64,000 nucleotides of DNA from Anaerocolumna sp. AGMB13025 (GCF_029689925.1 NZ_CP121445.1:4634501-4698500); one strand, 5' to 3'. Counted from the first letter of the stretch, positions 1 to 7,934 are shown. The notes: a model not told the origin generated them from the sequence alone. Translations and numbers: made by a program.

Positions 1-200
1 CGGTCAACGATTGCAGCTTTCATCGCCTCTTCTGATTTACCGCCATTATAACCCCAGGAGGAATCAAAATAACTGAAACCTTTGGACATGAACAGATCCA
101 CCATTTCCTTGGTCTGTTCCATATCAATTTCTTCCCCTATCATCGGAAGCCTCATAAAACCGAAACCTAACTTCGGAATATTTTCACCTAAAAATGCCAT
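1..200 (-). CDS. Aldo/keto reductase, N-terminal part (cut by window edge)
   Basis: Only the first 66 codons are visible; the rest lies beyond the left edge. The visible part has the AKR N-terminal pattern: an opening strand with LGFGFMRLP, then YFDSSWGYNGGKSEE, where the Asp and Tyr match the AKR catalytic Asp and Tyr of the family's FDTAxxYG.SE motif. Members are NAD(P)H-dependent carbonyl reductases; the substrate here is unknown. The start at 200 follows a perfect AGGAGG (211-216) at a 10-nt distance. The gene is divergent from the LysR gene at 388, so LysR control is plausible but inferred. Confidence 0.85.
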   Translation of the reverse strand, partial: MAFLGENIPKLGFGFMRLPMIGEEIDMEQTKEMVDLFMSKGFSYFDSSWGYNGGKSEEAMKAAIVD

Positions 201-267
201 ACAATATCAACCTCCTGGTTATCTCTGAACCTCACTTGCAGGTTCTATTCGTTTGTCCTTTTGTAAC

Positions 268-277
268 TTAGTACTAA
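268..277. promoter_or_regulatory. TTAGTACTAA palindrome in the AKR/lysR divergent region
   Basis: A 10-bp perfect palindrome lies between the divergent aldo/keto reductase and LysR genes. It could be a regulator half-site pair, but nothing else supports it and short AT-rich palindromes occur by chance. Confidence 0.25.
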
Positions 278-319
278 CTTTTTTCGAAATGGCTTTGAAT
301 TATTATACCGCATTATTTC

Positions 320-348
320 TTGACTATGAAGTGCATATCGGTTATTAT
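320..348 (+). promoter_or_regulatory. Sigma-A promoter of the LysR gene
   Basis: TTGACT at 320-325 and TATTAT at 343-348 are separated by exactly 17 bp, and the LysR start codon lies 40 bp downstream. Confidence 0.6.
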
Positions 349-387
349 GGCATAAACTAAAAGTTTAAACAGAAAGGTAGACGCATT

Positions 388-1299
388 ATGATAAATCAAA
401 TGAAAACCTTTATCCAGGTTGCAGACAATGGCAGTTTTTCCAAGGCTTCGGAAAAGCTGTTTATTTCTCCGACAGCAGTAATTAAACAAATCAATCTGTT
501 AGAATCGGCTGTTGGGGTGCCCCTGTTATATCGAACAAACCATGGCATACAGTTATCGGATGCCGGGAAATCCTTTTATAAAGATGTGAAAGAAATCTTG
601 TATTCCACCGAAGCTGCCGTTTTGCGGGCACGGAAAACCGTTCAGGATAATAAGCATGTTATCCGTGTAGGTTCTTCTTTACTTAATCCTTGCAAAGTAT
701 TATTAGATATCTGGAATGGAATTCGAGAACAATACCCTCAGTTCATCATAAAAATTGTACCCTTTGATGACAAGTCGGATGCTCCGGACAAGACATACCT
801 TAATCTGGGCAAACACTTTGACATTTTAGTAGCTCCAAAAGTTATAGTGAACTGGAAAGGACCTTTTCAAGTTTTAAAACTCGGGGAGTACCGCTTATCT
901 TTCGCGGTGTCTATCAGGCATCACTTAGCCCATAAGAAAGAACTTTCTCTAAACGACTTACATGGAGAGCAGTTACTTATAGTAAAACGCGGTAACAGCG
1001 GTCTGATAGACGTTGTTCGTGATTTCATTACGGAGCAGCACCCGGAAATCCACATCGTAGATGCCGGGCAGCACTACTCGATTGATGTATTTAACCGGTG
1101 CGAGCAGGGAAATGAGGTTCTTTTGACCCTGGATGCCTGGGATTCTATTCATCCTGCCTTGATAACCATACCCAGCGACATGAATTTCGCATGTCCTTAC
1201 GGACTTTTGTATCCGCTAAACCCATCTTCTGCTGTCTCTGAATTTATTGAGATTTTTAAAGCTGCTAAATTCGAAGCTTTCACCTTTCATAAATATTAA
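388..1299 (+). CDS. LysR-family transcriptional regulator
   Basis: The 303-residue length fits the LysR family. Residues 1-60 form the winged helix-turn-helix (MKTFIQVADNGSFSKASEKL, then SPTAVIKQINLLESAVGVPLL), a linker helix follows, and residues 90-295 form the periplasmic-binding-like effector domain. An AGAAAGG ribosome-binding site precedes the start. It is divergent from the aldo/keto reductase at 1-200, the usual arrangement for a LysR regulator and its target. The effector cannot be read from the sequence. Confidence 0.9.
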   Translation: MINQMKTFIQVADNGSFSKASEKLFISPTAVIKQINLLESAVGVPLLYRTNHGIQLSDAGKSFYKDVKEILYSTEAAVLRARKTVQDNKHVIRVGSSLLNPCKVLLDIWNGIREQYPQFIIKIVPFDDKSDAPDKTYLNLGKHFDILVAPKVIVNWKGPFQVLKLGEYRLSFAVSIRHHLAHKKELSLNDLHGEQLLIVKRGNSGLIDVVRDFITEQHPEIHIVDAGQHYSIDVFNRCEQGNEVLLTLDAWDSIHPALITIPSDMNFACPYGLLYPLNPSSAVSEFIEIFKAAKFEAFTFHKY

Positions 1300-1313
1300 T
1301 AGACTCTCATTTC

Positions 1314-1364
1314 AATCTTGACACCGTAAAGATTCCATGCTACAATCTTTACAGTGTCAAGATT
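1314..1364 (+). promoter_or_regulatory. Promoter and palindromic operator of the TetR-flavodoxin operon
   Basis: Two 21-bp inverted arms (1314-1334 and 1344-1364) differ at one position and flank a 9-bp spacer. A consensus promoter is embedded in them: TTGACA at 1318-1323, a 17-bp spacer and TACAAT at 1341-1346. The left arm covers the -35 and the right arm covers the -10 and start point. This is the expected layout for TetR autorepression; binding by the adjacent TetR protein is inferred. Confidence 0.8.
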
Positions 1365-1384
1365 AGGAAAGGAAGAACATTAAT

Positions 1385-1969
1385 ATGAAAGAAAAAGCAT
1401 ATCACCATGGCAACTTACGGAATCAATTGATTGAATCTGGGATTGAGCTGATTAATGAAGAAGGCTTAAGCGGCTTTTCCCTACGTAAGGTTGCTGCCAA
1501 ATGCGAGGTAAGCCATACCGCACCCTACAGCCATTTTAAGGATATTAACGGGTTGATTGGTGCTATGGGCGAGCATGTAACAAATCAATTTATGGATAAA
1601 CTGCATACTGCCATTTTGAATCGGGAAAACAGTCCAGAGGCAATCTTACTGCTCGGGCAGGCATATATTGACTTTTTCCTTGAGAATCCCCAGTATTTTC
1701 AGTTCCTATTTTATCATTCGGGAATAACCATTGATTTGGATTCTGAAAGCCCTGAGGATTATCCGCCTTTCGCCTTATTTCGTACCACTGCTTATCAGCT
1801 GTTTCGGAGCAGGGGAATGTCTGAGACAGGCTTTTCAAAGATGCTGATCTCCCTATGGTCGGTAGTTCACGGTATCGCATCTCTCCTCTCCAATAACGGA
1901 GTCAGCTATTCCGGAGACTGGCAGGATATTTTCAGAGGTTTTATTAATGAAAAGGAGGAAAATTTATGA
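1385..1969 (+). CDS. TetR/AcrR-family regulator with WHG-type C-terminal domain
   Basis: The N-terminal HTH (about residues 8-55) has the usual TetR layout, with SLRKVAAKCEVSHTAPYSHF as the recognition region. The C-terminal half carries LWSVVHGIASLL, typical of the WHG ligand-binding domain. The 194-residue length is normal. A GGAAAGGAAG ribosome-binding site precedes the start at 1385. The stop overlaps the start of the next gene by 4 bp (ATGA), so the regulator and two flavoproteins form one operon under the palindromic operator at 1314-1364. The protein probably represses that operon until a small molecule binds. Confidence 0.9.
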   Translation: MKEKAYHHGNLRNQLIESGIELINEEGLSGFSLRKVAAKCEVSHTAPYSHFKDINGLIGAMGEHVTNQFMDKLHTAILNRENSPEAILLLGQAYIDFFLENPQYFQFLFYHSGITIDLDSESPEDYPPFALFRTTAYQLFRSRGMSETGFSKMLISLWSVVHGIASLLSNNGVSYSGDWQDIFRGFINEKEENL

Positions 1970-2469
1970 GAGTAATTATTCATGACTTATGCGAGCAGGA
2001 ATTCGCTGCCTTTAATCTGGGACCGGATACCAATACAACCGTGATATCCGACAATGGTAAAATCCATAATTGCATTGGCTGCTTTGGATGCTGGGTCAAA
2101 TCGCCGGGTACCTGCGTTTTAAAAGATGGTTATCAGAATATGGGAGAATTGCTCTCGAAATGCGATGAGCTTATTATTATCAGCAAATGTATCTATGGAA
2201 GTTACAGTCCTTTTGTCCGCAATGTTTTAGACAGAAGTATATCCTATCTGCTGCCCTATTTCGTTACCAAAAAGGGTGAGACACATCACCAAAAACGTTA
2301 TGACCATAACTTCTCTCTGGCTGTACATTTTTATGGCAGTGATATAACCCCAGCTGAGAAAACCGCATCAGAAGCTTTGGTTAAAGCCAACAGTGTTAAT
2401 CTGTACTCCACAGGCAACAAGGTATATTACTATAATGATCCGCAAAAGATTAAGGAGGGTTTACTATGA
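1966..2469 (+). CDS. Flavodoxin-fold NAD(P)H:FMN oxidoreductase
   Basis: A 167-residue protein of the FMN-dependent iron-sulfur flavoprotein/NADPH-dependent FMN reductase type. The segment CIGCFGCWVKSPGTCVLKD matches the family's CxGCxxCW..PGxCxxKD signature, which lies beside the FMN and can hold an Fe-S cluster in some members. It overlaps the TetR gene and the next flavoprotein by 4 bp on each side, so the three are translationally coupled. A role in detoxifying an electrophile or quinone is plausible for a TetR-controlled pair but is inference. Confidence 0.8.
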   Translation: MRVIIHDLCEQEFAAFNLGPDTNTTVISDNGKIHNCIGCFGCWVKSPGTCVLKDGYQNMGELLSKCDELIIISKCIYGSYSPFVRNVLDRSISYLLPYFVTKKGETHHQKRYDHNFSLAVHFYGSDITPAEKTASEALVKANSVNLYSTGNKVYYYNDPQKIKEGLL

Positions 2470-3104
2470 GAATCGCATTGATAAATGGAAGTCCTAAACT
2501 AAATAACAGCAACTCAGCTTTCATGCTAAAAGGACTTGAGACGTTTATATCCACAGGTAATGATATAATCCACTATACGATTAACAGAAATCCTCTGACC
2601 GAAGAGCAATACCTTGAACTATGCGGAATGGACATACTGGTTATTGCCTTCCCCTTATATATAGACGCTATACCCTCCCACTTGTTCAGAATGTTTGTTA
2701 CTCTCGAAGAGTATATGAAGACAGAGCGAAAAAAAGATATTTACGTATATGCGATTGCAAACAATGGTTTTTATGAAGGAAAGCAAAATCACATTGCTTT
2801 TGAGATTATCAATAACTGGTGCCTGCGCTGCGGCCTTCACTTCGGGCAGGGAATTGCACAGGGCGGCGGCGAAATGATAGGGTTTATGGAAAAGGTTCCT
2901 CTTGGCCACGGCCCGCTTAAAAATCTGGGTAATACAATGAAAGCTCTGGCAGCTAACCTACAAGCGAGACAAACGGAACCTTCTGCTTTATTTAGTCCAA
3001 ACTTTCCGCGTTTTGCCTGGCGTTTTGCGGCTACACACTTTTTCTGGAATGCAAGCGCTAAGAAAAACGGACTGAATAAAAAAGTTATCAGGAAAAGACT
3101 CTAA
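2466..3104 (+). CDS. Flavodoxin-fold NAD(P)H-dependent oxidoreductase
   Basis: The N-terminus (MRIALINGSPKLNNSNSA) is the FMN-phosphate-binding loop of the flavodoxin-like fold. PLYIDAIPSHL forms the second flavin-contact loop, and GQGIAQGGGEMIG the third. At 212 residues the length is normal. It starts inside the stop of the preceding flavoprotein and is the last gene of the TetR operon; a strong hairpin follows at 3151-3194. The two tandem flavoproteins may form a heteromer or act on the same toxic substrate, which the sequence does not identify. Confidence 0.8.
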   Translation: MRIALINGSPKLNNSNSAFMLKGLETFISTGNDIIHYTINRNPLTEEQYLELCGMDILVIAFPLYIDAIPSHLFRMFVTLEEYMKTERKKDIYVYAIANNGFYEGKQNHIAFEIINNWCLRCGLHFGQGIAQGGGEMIGFMEKVPLGHGPLKNLGNTMKALAANLQARQTEPSALFSPNFPRFAWRFAATHFFWNASAKKNGLNKKVIRKRL

Positions 3105-3150
3105 CCCCCTGGTACCTATAAACTGCAGATATGGAAGTTCATATACTGTC

Positions 3151-3194
3151 AATCAGATAGTCTAAGACCATTTTCTGCCTTAGGCTATCTGATT
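3151..3194 (+). terminator. Hairpin terminator of the TetR-flavodoxin operon
   Basis: Sixteen-bp arms (3151-3166 and 3179-3194) with a single mismatch flank a 12-nt loop, 46 bp after the last stop. The downstream U-tract is weak. Confidence 0.65.
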
Positions 3195-3281
3195 CAATAT
3201 TTCTTAATTTATATTAGCTTCCATTGCATGCCGCCTCTGCTATTCTTCCAATAGGCCATGGACTATACACACTAACACCCA

Positions 3282-3313
3282 TGCATAACGCAAGCTGGCT
3301 TGCGATACTGCCC
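3282..3313 (-). repeat. Palindromic dispersed repeat, copy A
   Basis: On the minus strand this reads GGGCAGTATCGCAAGC, then GCTTGCGTTATGCA. It is the same element as copies at 16473-16505 and 28728-28758. In this copy no recognised gene follows; a short open frame of about 18-22 codons follows instead. One arm has a T where the other copies have A, breaking the stem at one pair. Confidence 0.7.
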
Positions 3314-3321
3314 AAATAAGA

Positions 3322-3346
3322 AGTGTGAAATAAAACATTTCACACT
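3322..3346 (-). terminator. Terminator of the amidohydrolase gene
   Basis: Perfect 10-bp arms (AGTGTGAAAT / ATTTCACACT) with a 5-nt loop lie 20 bp beyond the amidohydrolase stop. A T-rich stretch follows on the minus strand. Confidence 0.65.
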
Positions 3347-3365
3347 AAAATCCCCCATGTATTCG

Positions 3366-4178
3366 TCATTGGTCTAAAGCTAAAAGGTTTCTTGCATTTA
3401 GTCTGTATATATGATCTTTTATGTTATCAGACAAATTCAATTGTTCAATTCTTTCAATCTGATCGTCAATACCTGCATAAGGCGTATCCGTACCAAAAAC
3501 AATATGTTCATACCCGAAAGCTTCAATTGCCTGTTGAACATCTCTGCCCTGAATCCGTTTAGAGCTTGAAGTATCAAAGTAAATATTTTTTAGGTCTATT
3601 CCGCTATCTTTAATAAGATCTGTACCGGTCAAATGTCCAATAATAAATACTGCATTGGGGTTGTCCTTTATAAAACGCAATAGCTTCAGAACTTCCTTTT
3701 TAGAATATAAATGAATGAAAACCGGCAATTTATTGAAAGAAGCAATATCGACCAGCTTTTTAAATTCTTTGCCGTCAATCTGAAATGAATTCCAAGCCTG
3801 ATGCAGTTTAATTCCTTTCGGCTGATAGGTACGGATACTATTTTCCAGATTATTCATATGCACTGCATCCAGTGGGTTTACCCAGAGAAACTGGATAATC
3901 AGTTGGGGGAGTTGATTCTTAAGCCCAAAGACAAATTGATTACCATCGCCGTTATCTTTGAGAAAATGGTTATAAGCCATACGATTCATGCGATTCATCC
4001 TAAAAATGCTGTCTGGTTTCTGTTTAAAAGGCATACTTGGTGGTTCCTGAAGGTTATGGATATTCTTGGGGCTTGTACATAAAACGATTTTCTCCAGTTT
4101 ATATTTTGCGGCCATATTCTTTATGGAATCTACTGTACTGTAATTGCCTGCCGCATGAGCGTGAATATCAATTAACAT
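3366..4178 (-). CDS. Amidohydrolase-2 family metal-dependent hydrolase
   Basis: A 270-residue TIM-barrel hydrolase. The N-terminal MLIDIHAHAAG supplies the first metal-binding HxH pair, FIHLY contains the strand-5 His, IIGHLTG the strand-6 His, and VFGTDTPYAG the terminal catalytic Asp with the usual GTDxP motif. Members hydrolyse or decarboxylate cyclic or aromatic substrates with Zn or Mn; the substrate here is unknown. An AGGGGG ribosome-binding site precedes the start. It stands alone, flanked by a terminator on its 3' side. Confidence 0.85.
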   Translation of the reverse strand: MLIDIHAHAAGNYSTVDSIKNMAAKYKLEKIVLCTSPKNIHNLQEPPSMPFKQKPDSIFRMNRMNRMAYNHFLKDNGDGNQFVFGLKNQLPQLIIQFLWVNPLDAVHMNNLENSIRTYQPKGIKLHQAWNSFQIDGKEFKKLVDIASFNKLPVFIHLYSKKEVLKLLRFIKDNPNAVFIIGHLTGTDLIKDSGIDLKNIYFDTSSSKRIQGRDVQQAIEAFGYEHIVFGTDTPYAGIDDQIERIEQLNLSDNIKDHIYRLNARNLLALDQ

Positions 4179-4418
4179 AAGAACCCCCTAAGCATAATAA
4201 CTAATTTAATATTATTTACATTCTACTCTAATTCATTTTATTTGTCTGTACATATAAATAAAAATAATGCTTTGGAACTATAAATATAATCCCAAAACAT
4301 TATTTATAAACTTAGATCTTATTCATTTTCATTATTAAATCACAAAATGCAAGCCTGTTTTTCTTTCATTAGAACCAATATTTTCTTCATACGGATTCAA
4401 TTTCCCTCTGCTAAAATT
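4179..4418. other. AT-rich intergenic stretch with no gene recognised
   Basis: No reading frame with a plausible ribosome-binding site was seen between the amidohydrolase start and the helicase remnant. The stretch is AT-rich and presumably holds the amidohydrolase promoter. Confidence 0.5.
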
Positions 4419-4655
4419 TCATAGCAGCAGACTAGCCTCTCCCTTACAGAACAGATTAAGCCTGTGAAGTGCCCTTGTACTTGCAATGTATAATAATTTT
4501 TTATCATCTTCACTGTGATAATTTGTGCTATCAGCGTCACAGATTAATACAGCGTCAAACTCAAGCCCTTTTGACATATATACCGGTATAATAAATACAC
4601 CACTTTCCTGTGAAAATCCGGTACAGTTGGATTTAATTTCTTTCCTCTTACTTTT
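4419..4655 (-). pseudogene. C-terminal remnant of a HelD/UvrD-type DNA helicase
   Basis: A frame of about 78 codons without a start codon ends at a TGA at 4419-4421. It contains PVYMSKGLEFDAVLICDAD and, after a gap, KLLYIASTRALHRLNLF. These match superfamily-1 helicase motifs V and VI (xxKGLEFDxV and LYVAxTRA), as in HelD-type helicases. The frame is closed by a stop at 4656-4658 and overlaps the 3' end of the ferredoxin gene; the N-terminal helicase body is absent from the window. It is a decayed tail, probably left by a deletion that joined it to the ferredoxin gene. Confidence 0.75.
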
Positions 4656-5430
4656 TCATTAATTCTTCCAGTTTTATATAAGGATTATGATATCTTTTTT
4701 TGCCCACGGATAACTTCATGTATTCAATGGAATTTCTTGGACAGCCGTTGATACAGGCAAAGCACTGCTGGCAGTGGTGATGCCATCTGGGGGAGCCATC
4801 TTTTATCGTTATGTTATTAACCGGACAAACCTTGGCACAAATTCCACAGCCGGTACAAGAATGGGTGGATTTAAATGTAGTATCCATAATAGGAATCAGG
4901 AATGCAAGGAATTTATTCAGGATGCCGGTCTTGAAAATACAGTCTTTTCTGGTTCCTCTGTCAATTTCAGGGGTTCCTTTGGATTTAATGACAGAAGCAA
5001 TTTCATTAATCTTCTCTTTGGAAGCTTCAAAAATGTGCTTTATTTCTTCCTCTTCCACCGTGAACTCGACTATAAAATTTGACGGTGTTATTACAGAAAA
5101 TCCCGCAGAGAGCTGCAGTCCTCTCGCTTTTAGTTTTTTATCAAGCAATAATAAAGTTCCTGCTATGGTTCCCCCATTGACTGCAACAGCTGCAATATAT
5201 TTATTTCTCATTTGCTTTGAAAGCTTTTTCACAAACTCACGTACAATACGCGGTAAACCGAACATATAAACAGGAAAGACTAATACAATCGTATCTGAGT
5301 CCGATATAACTCTGTTCCTGATTGCTGCAGTCATTGGAATTAATTGAACGTCTTCAAATCTGGAGGCCAGTTCTTTGGAGATTTTTAGAGAATTCCCTGT
5401 ACCTGTGAAATAGTAAATACTTATACTCAT
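4648..5430 (-). CDS. EFR1-family flavodoxin-ferredoxin fusion protein
   Basis: A 260-residue protein with an N-terminal flavodoxin-like domain (YYFTGTGNSLKISKEL binds FMN phosphate) and two 4Fe-4S motifs at its C-terminus: C192, C195, C198, C202 and C220, C223, C226, C230. This is the EFR1 architecture of anaerobic Firmicutes, thought to shuttle electrons between ferredoxin and flavin partners. The gene lies 71 bp downstream of a MarR regulator on the same strand, so joint transcription from the MarR promoter is likely. The stop overlaps the helicase remnant. Confidence 0.88.
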   Translation of the reverse strand: MSISIYYFTGTGNSLKISKELASRFEDVQLIPMTAAIRNRVISDSDTIVLVFPVYMFGLPRIVREFVKKLSKQMRNKYIAAVAVNGGTIAGTLLLLDKKLKARGLQLSAGFSVITPSNFIVEFTVEEEEIKHIFEASKEKINEIASVIKSKGTPEIDRGTRKDCIFKTGILNKFLAFLIPIMDTTFKSTHSCTGCGICAKVCPVNNITIKDGSPRWHHHCQQCFACINGCPRNSIEYMKLSVGKKRYHNPYIKLEELMKK

Positions 5431-5501
5431 ATTTTCTGCTTATCCTTTCTTCCTTTTACTCTCGACTTATTATTGCAGGCTGCATTTGAGATTCTATTAT
5501 G

Positions 5502-5945
5502 TCAGTCCTGCTTCGTTACGATTGTAGTTATTAGTTTTATCATCTGTTCTCTGTCATTATCATTATCAAGCTTTGATAAAATCCTATACCATACCTGCCG
5601 TTCTACCTTCTCATGTTCCTCATTAAGTTTTACTCCTTCTTCGGTAAGTTTTAATCCAAAGGAACGCCTGTTTTTTTTACTTATGGTGCGGATTATGAGA
5701 TCTTTTTGTTCCAGCCTGTCAATGGCACTTGTAAGTGTACTGCCGGGTATTGACAGAGCTTCACTGACCTCTTTTATTACATTATTGGGGTTTGATTGAA
5801 CAAACTGGATAACGGAAAGCTCTGTACTGGTAATACCCTGGGGGTATAAAGCGCTCATATCTGTCTGATATTCTTTATAACGCTTTACTATCTCATGGAC
5901 AAGGGAAACAAGCTGATCAACATATTCTTCTTTGATTTCATTCAT
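5502..5945 (-). CDS. MarR-family transcriptional regulator
   Basis: At 147 residues it has normal MarR length. A winged helix-turn-helix spans about residues 30-100 (LSVIQFVQSNPNNVIKEVSE, then STLTSAIDRLEQKDLI and a basic wing), flanked by dimerisation helices. It is the first gene of a likely operon with the EFR1 protein. A 28-bp palindrome at 5981-6008 overlaps the promoter start point, which fits autorepression. The effector is unknown. Confidence 0.9.
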   Translation of the reverse strand: MNEIKEEYVDQLVSLVHEIVKRYKEYQTDMSALYPQGITSTELSVIQFVQSNPNNVIKEVSEALSIPGSTLTSAIDRLEQKDLIIRTISKKNRRSFGLKLTEEGVKLNEEHEKVERQVWYRILSKLDNDNDREQMIKLITTIVTKQD

Positions 5946-5980
5946 ATTAATCTAATAATCCTCCGGAATTATTTTGTTAT

Positions 5981-6008
5981 GGAATGTATTCGATATCGAA
6001 TCAATTCC
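5981..6008 (-). promoter_or_regulatory. Palindromic operator of the MarR gene
   Basis: A 14-bp perfect palindrome (ATTCGATATCGAAT) at the centre is flanked symmetrically by GGAAT and ATTCC, giving a 28-bp two-tier dyad. It covers the inferred transcription start of the MarR promoter. Confidence 0.75.
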
Positions 6009-6013
6009 ATTTC

Positions 6014-6042
6014 ATAATATACTCAATTATCTACTTTGTCAA
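6014..6042 (-). promoter_or_regulatory. Sigma-A promoter of the MarR-EFR1 operon
   Basis: On the minus strand, TTGACA (6037-6042) and TATTAT (6014-6019) are separated by 17 bp, directly upstream of the 28-bp operator. Confidence 0.75.
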
Positions 6043-6053
6043 TTACAGATTCA

Positions 6054-6093
6054 ATAAAAAAGACGTAAAGGGGTATTGCACCTTACGTCTTTA
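6054..6093 (-). terminator. Rho-independent terminator upstream of the MarR promoter
   Basis: On the minus strand, AGACGTAAGG pairs with CCTTTACGTCT and is followed by a T-run. It insulates the MarR promoter from upstream minus-strand transcription. Confidence 0.75.
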
Positions 6094-6185
6094 CTCTAAA
6101 TTATATATATTGTAAAAACTGCCGCATTACTGGCAGAAACCCTTTCACTCCCCTTAAATCAACATACGTAGGAGAGGAAATACTT

Positions 6186-6260
6186 ATGGGTTATTCGCAT
6201 TTAACCTTATCCGATATATCAAAAGGCATCCGTATTCTTTATAATACAATCCATACCTGA
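6186..6260 (+). other. Possible 24-residue small open frame
   Basis: An ATG at 6186, preceded by GGAGAGGAAA at 6171-6180, opens 24 codons ending in TGA. The first residues (MGYSHLTLSD) resemble the N-terminus of IS30-type transposases but the similarity stops there. It may be a transposase scar or a chance frame. Confidence 0.25.
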
Positions 6261-6300
6261 ATCACTGTCCCAATAATCCAAAAGCTTTACAAATAGGAAA

Positions 6301-6337
6301 AGCAAGCGTATCACCCCTTGTGAACGATACGCTTGCT
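6301..6337 (-). terminator. Terminator of the CoA-transferase gene
   Basis: Perfect 12-bp arms (6301-6312 and 6326-6337) with a 13-nt loop are followed by TTTT on the minus strand, 49 bp beyond the CoA-transferase stop. Confidence 0.75.
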
Positions 6338-6385
6338 TTAATAGCCATTTACTTACCTGCTGAAGTTAGAATCTATAACCCACTG

Positions 6386-7582
6386 CTATATAACACCCTC
6401 TGACTGCAATTTTAAAATATCTGAAGGCTCATAACCATATTTTTGTAAGATTTCAGCATTGTGCTGTCCAAGAATTGGAGCAGGCATTCTGATTTCCGCT
6501 TTGGTATCACTTAACTTTATAGCACTTCCGTTAATCTTAACCTTTCCGCATACCGGATGCTCGATATCTACAAATAATTCTCTGGCTTTTGTAAAATGCT
6601 CATCTCTGGATATTTGTTCAAGATCCAGTATAGGAGCGGCAGGAATACCGGTTTTAAGTATAATTTCAACAGCCTCACTTACCGTATATACCTTTAACCA
6701 CTCTTCCATAATCAGCTTAAATTCCTTATTGTTCTTAACACGTAAGGGGACCGTAGTAAACCGCTCATCACTTATTAAATCCGGTTGATTGAGTATCTTA
6801 GTGCACAAAGTTTCATAAAGCTTCTGGTTACCACAGCCTATCACCAGCCAGCCGTCTTTTGCTTCATAAGAGTCATATGGGGCAATTGCATCATAAGAAT
6901 TCCCATGGGGCCTTGGTATGTCACCGGATATGAAGTATCTCTGCCAGGCCTGTTCCAAACTTAAGGCTACCGAATCCGTTATGGATACATCTATGTACTG
7001 ACCTTTTCCGGTCACATGTCTTGCATTTAAAGCAGTTAGTACACCTATCGCTAAATTCAGTCCGCCTAATACATCACCCATGGCACTGCCAACACGGGTC
7101 GGCGGATCACCTTCCTGTCCCGTTACACTCATCAGCCCCCCCATTGCCTGAGAAATGATATCATAACCAGGGCGGTCCCTATATGGTCCATTGGCCCCGA
7201 AACCGGTGATGGCTCCATAGATTAAACCTGTATTAATTTCCTTTAATTTTTCATAACCAAGACCAAGTCGTTCCATGACCCCGTAACGGTAGTTTTCTAT
7301 CAAAACATCCGCTTCTTTTACTAGCTCCAAAAAGATTTTTTTTCCTTCTTCCGATTTCAGGTTCAGGGTAATCCCGTATTTATTCCGGTTCAGATTTCCA
7401 TAATAGAGGCTTTCCCCATTCATATGGGGACCGTAATGTCTGCTGTCATCTCCCACACCCGGCTGTTCTATCTTAATTACCTTTGCCCCAAAATCCGCCA
7501 GTATTGCACCGCAATAAGGTCCTGCCAATACTCTTGTTAAATCCAATACAGTTATGTTTTCCAGTGCCATATGTTCTAACAT
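6386..7582 (-). CDS. CaiB/BaiF (class III) CoA-transferase
   Basis: A 398-residue enzyme with the class III features: the N-terminal VLDLTRVLAGPYCGAILADFGAKVIKIE nucleotide-binding region in pieces LTRVLAGPYC and FGAKVIKIEQP, and D170 in VGSAMGDVLGG aligned with the catalytic Asp of formyl-CoA transferase. These enzymes move CoA between carboxylic acids as mixed anhydride intermediates. An AGGAG ribosome-binding site precedes the start. The promoter at 7827-7855 is followed at once by a TATAACGTTGTA operator, tying the gene to the LacI regulon. It probably activates the acid released by the neighbouring esterases; the acid is unknown. Confidence 0.92.
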   Translation of the reverse strand: MLEHMALENITVLDLTRVLAGPYCGAILADFGAKVIKIEQPGVGDDSRHYGPHMNGESLYYGNLNRNKYGITLNLKSEEGKKIFLELVKEADVLIENYRYGVMERLGLGYEKLKEINTGLIYGAITGFGANGPYRDRPGYDIISQAMGGLMSVTGQEGDPPTRVGSAMGDVLGGLNLAIGVLTALNARHVTGKGQYIDVSITDSVALSLEQAWQRYFISGDIPRPHGNSYDAIAPYDSYEAKDGWLVIGCGNQKLYETLCTKILNQPDLISDERFTTVPLRVKNNKEFKLIMEEWLKVYTVSEAVEIILKTGIPAAPILDLEQISRDEHFTKARELFVDIEHPVCGKVKINGSAIKLSDTKAEIRMPAPILGQHNAEILQKYGYEPSDILKLQSEGVI

Positions 7583-7811
7583 TGCTGCTCCTCCGTTTAT
7601 ACTTTTCTAGTAGTAATATTTGTGTAACAATGATTTCGATTTTCAATTTCTGTTGCTTCACTATAGATTATACACTTCGTCTCGTGACTGCCTGACAGCC
7701 AGATACCGCATGAACATCAAAATAATTCGCTTTAAACATCAGTTTTTACGTTGTACTTTACTCAGTCTTCTACGAATAAAGCTTTATTTATGGTTAATTA
7801 TCAAATATTAG

Positions 7812-7823
7812 TATAACGTTGTA
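7812..7823 (-). promoter_or_regulatory. LacI-type operator at the CoA-transferase promoter
   Basis: TATAACGTTGTA lies 3 bp downstream of the -10 box of the CoA-transferase promoter. It is the exact reverse complement of the operator at 20190-20201 and matches the perfect palindrome at 18284-18295 at 11 of 12 positions. Confidence 0.8.
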
Positions 7824-7826
7824 TTT

Positions 7827-7855
7827 ATTATATGAATATTACTGTTACGTGTCAA
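7827..7855 (-). promoter_or_regulatory. Sigma-A promoter of the CoA-transferase gene
   Basis: TTGACA (7850-7855) and TATAAT (7827-7832) on the minus strand are separated by 17 bp. The leader to the start codon is about 235 nt. Confidence 0.75.
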
Positions 7856-7934
7856 GGACAAATTTGTACAAAAAGCTATAGTAAATCTTGATAATAATTA
7901 TTATATCCGTTGTTAAAAGGATTTGATAAAATCA

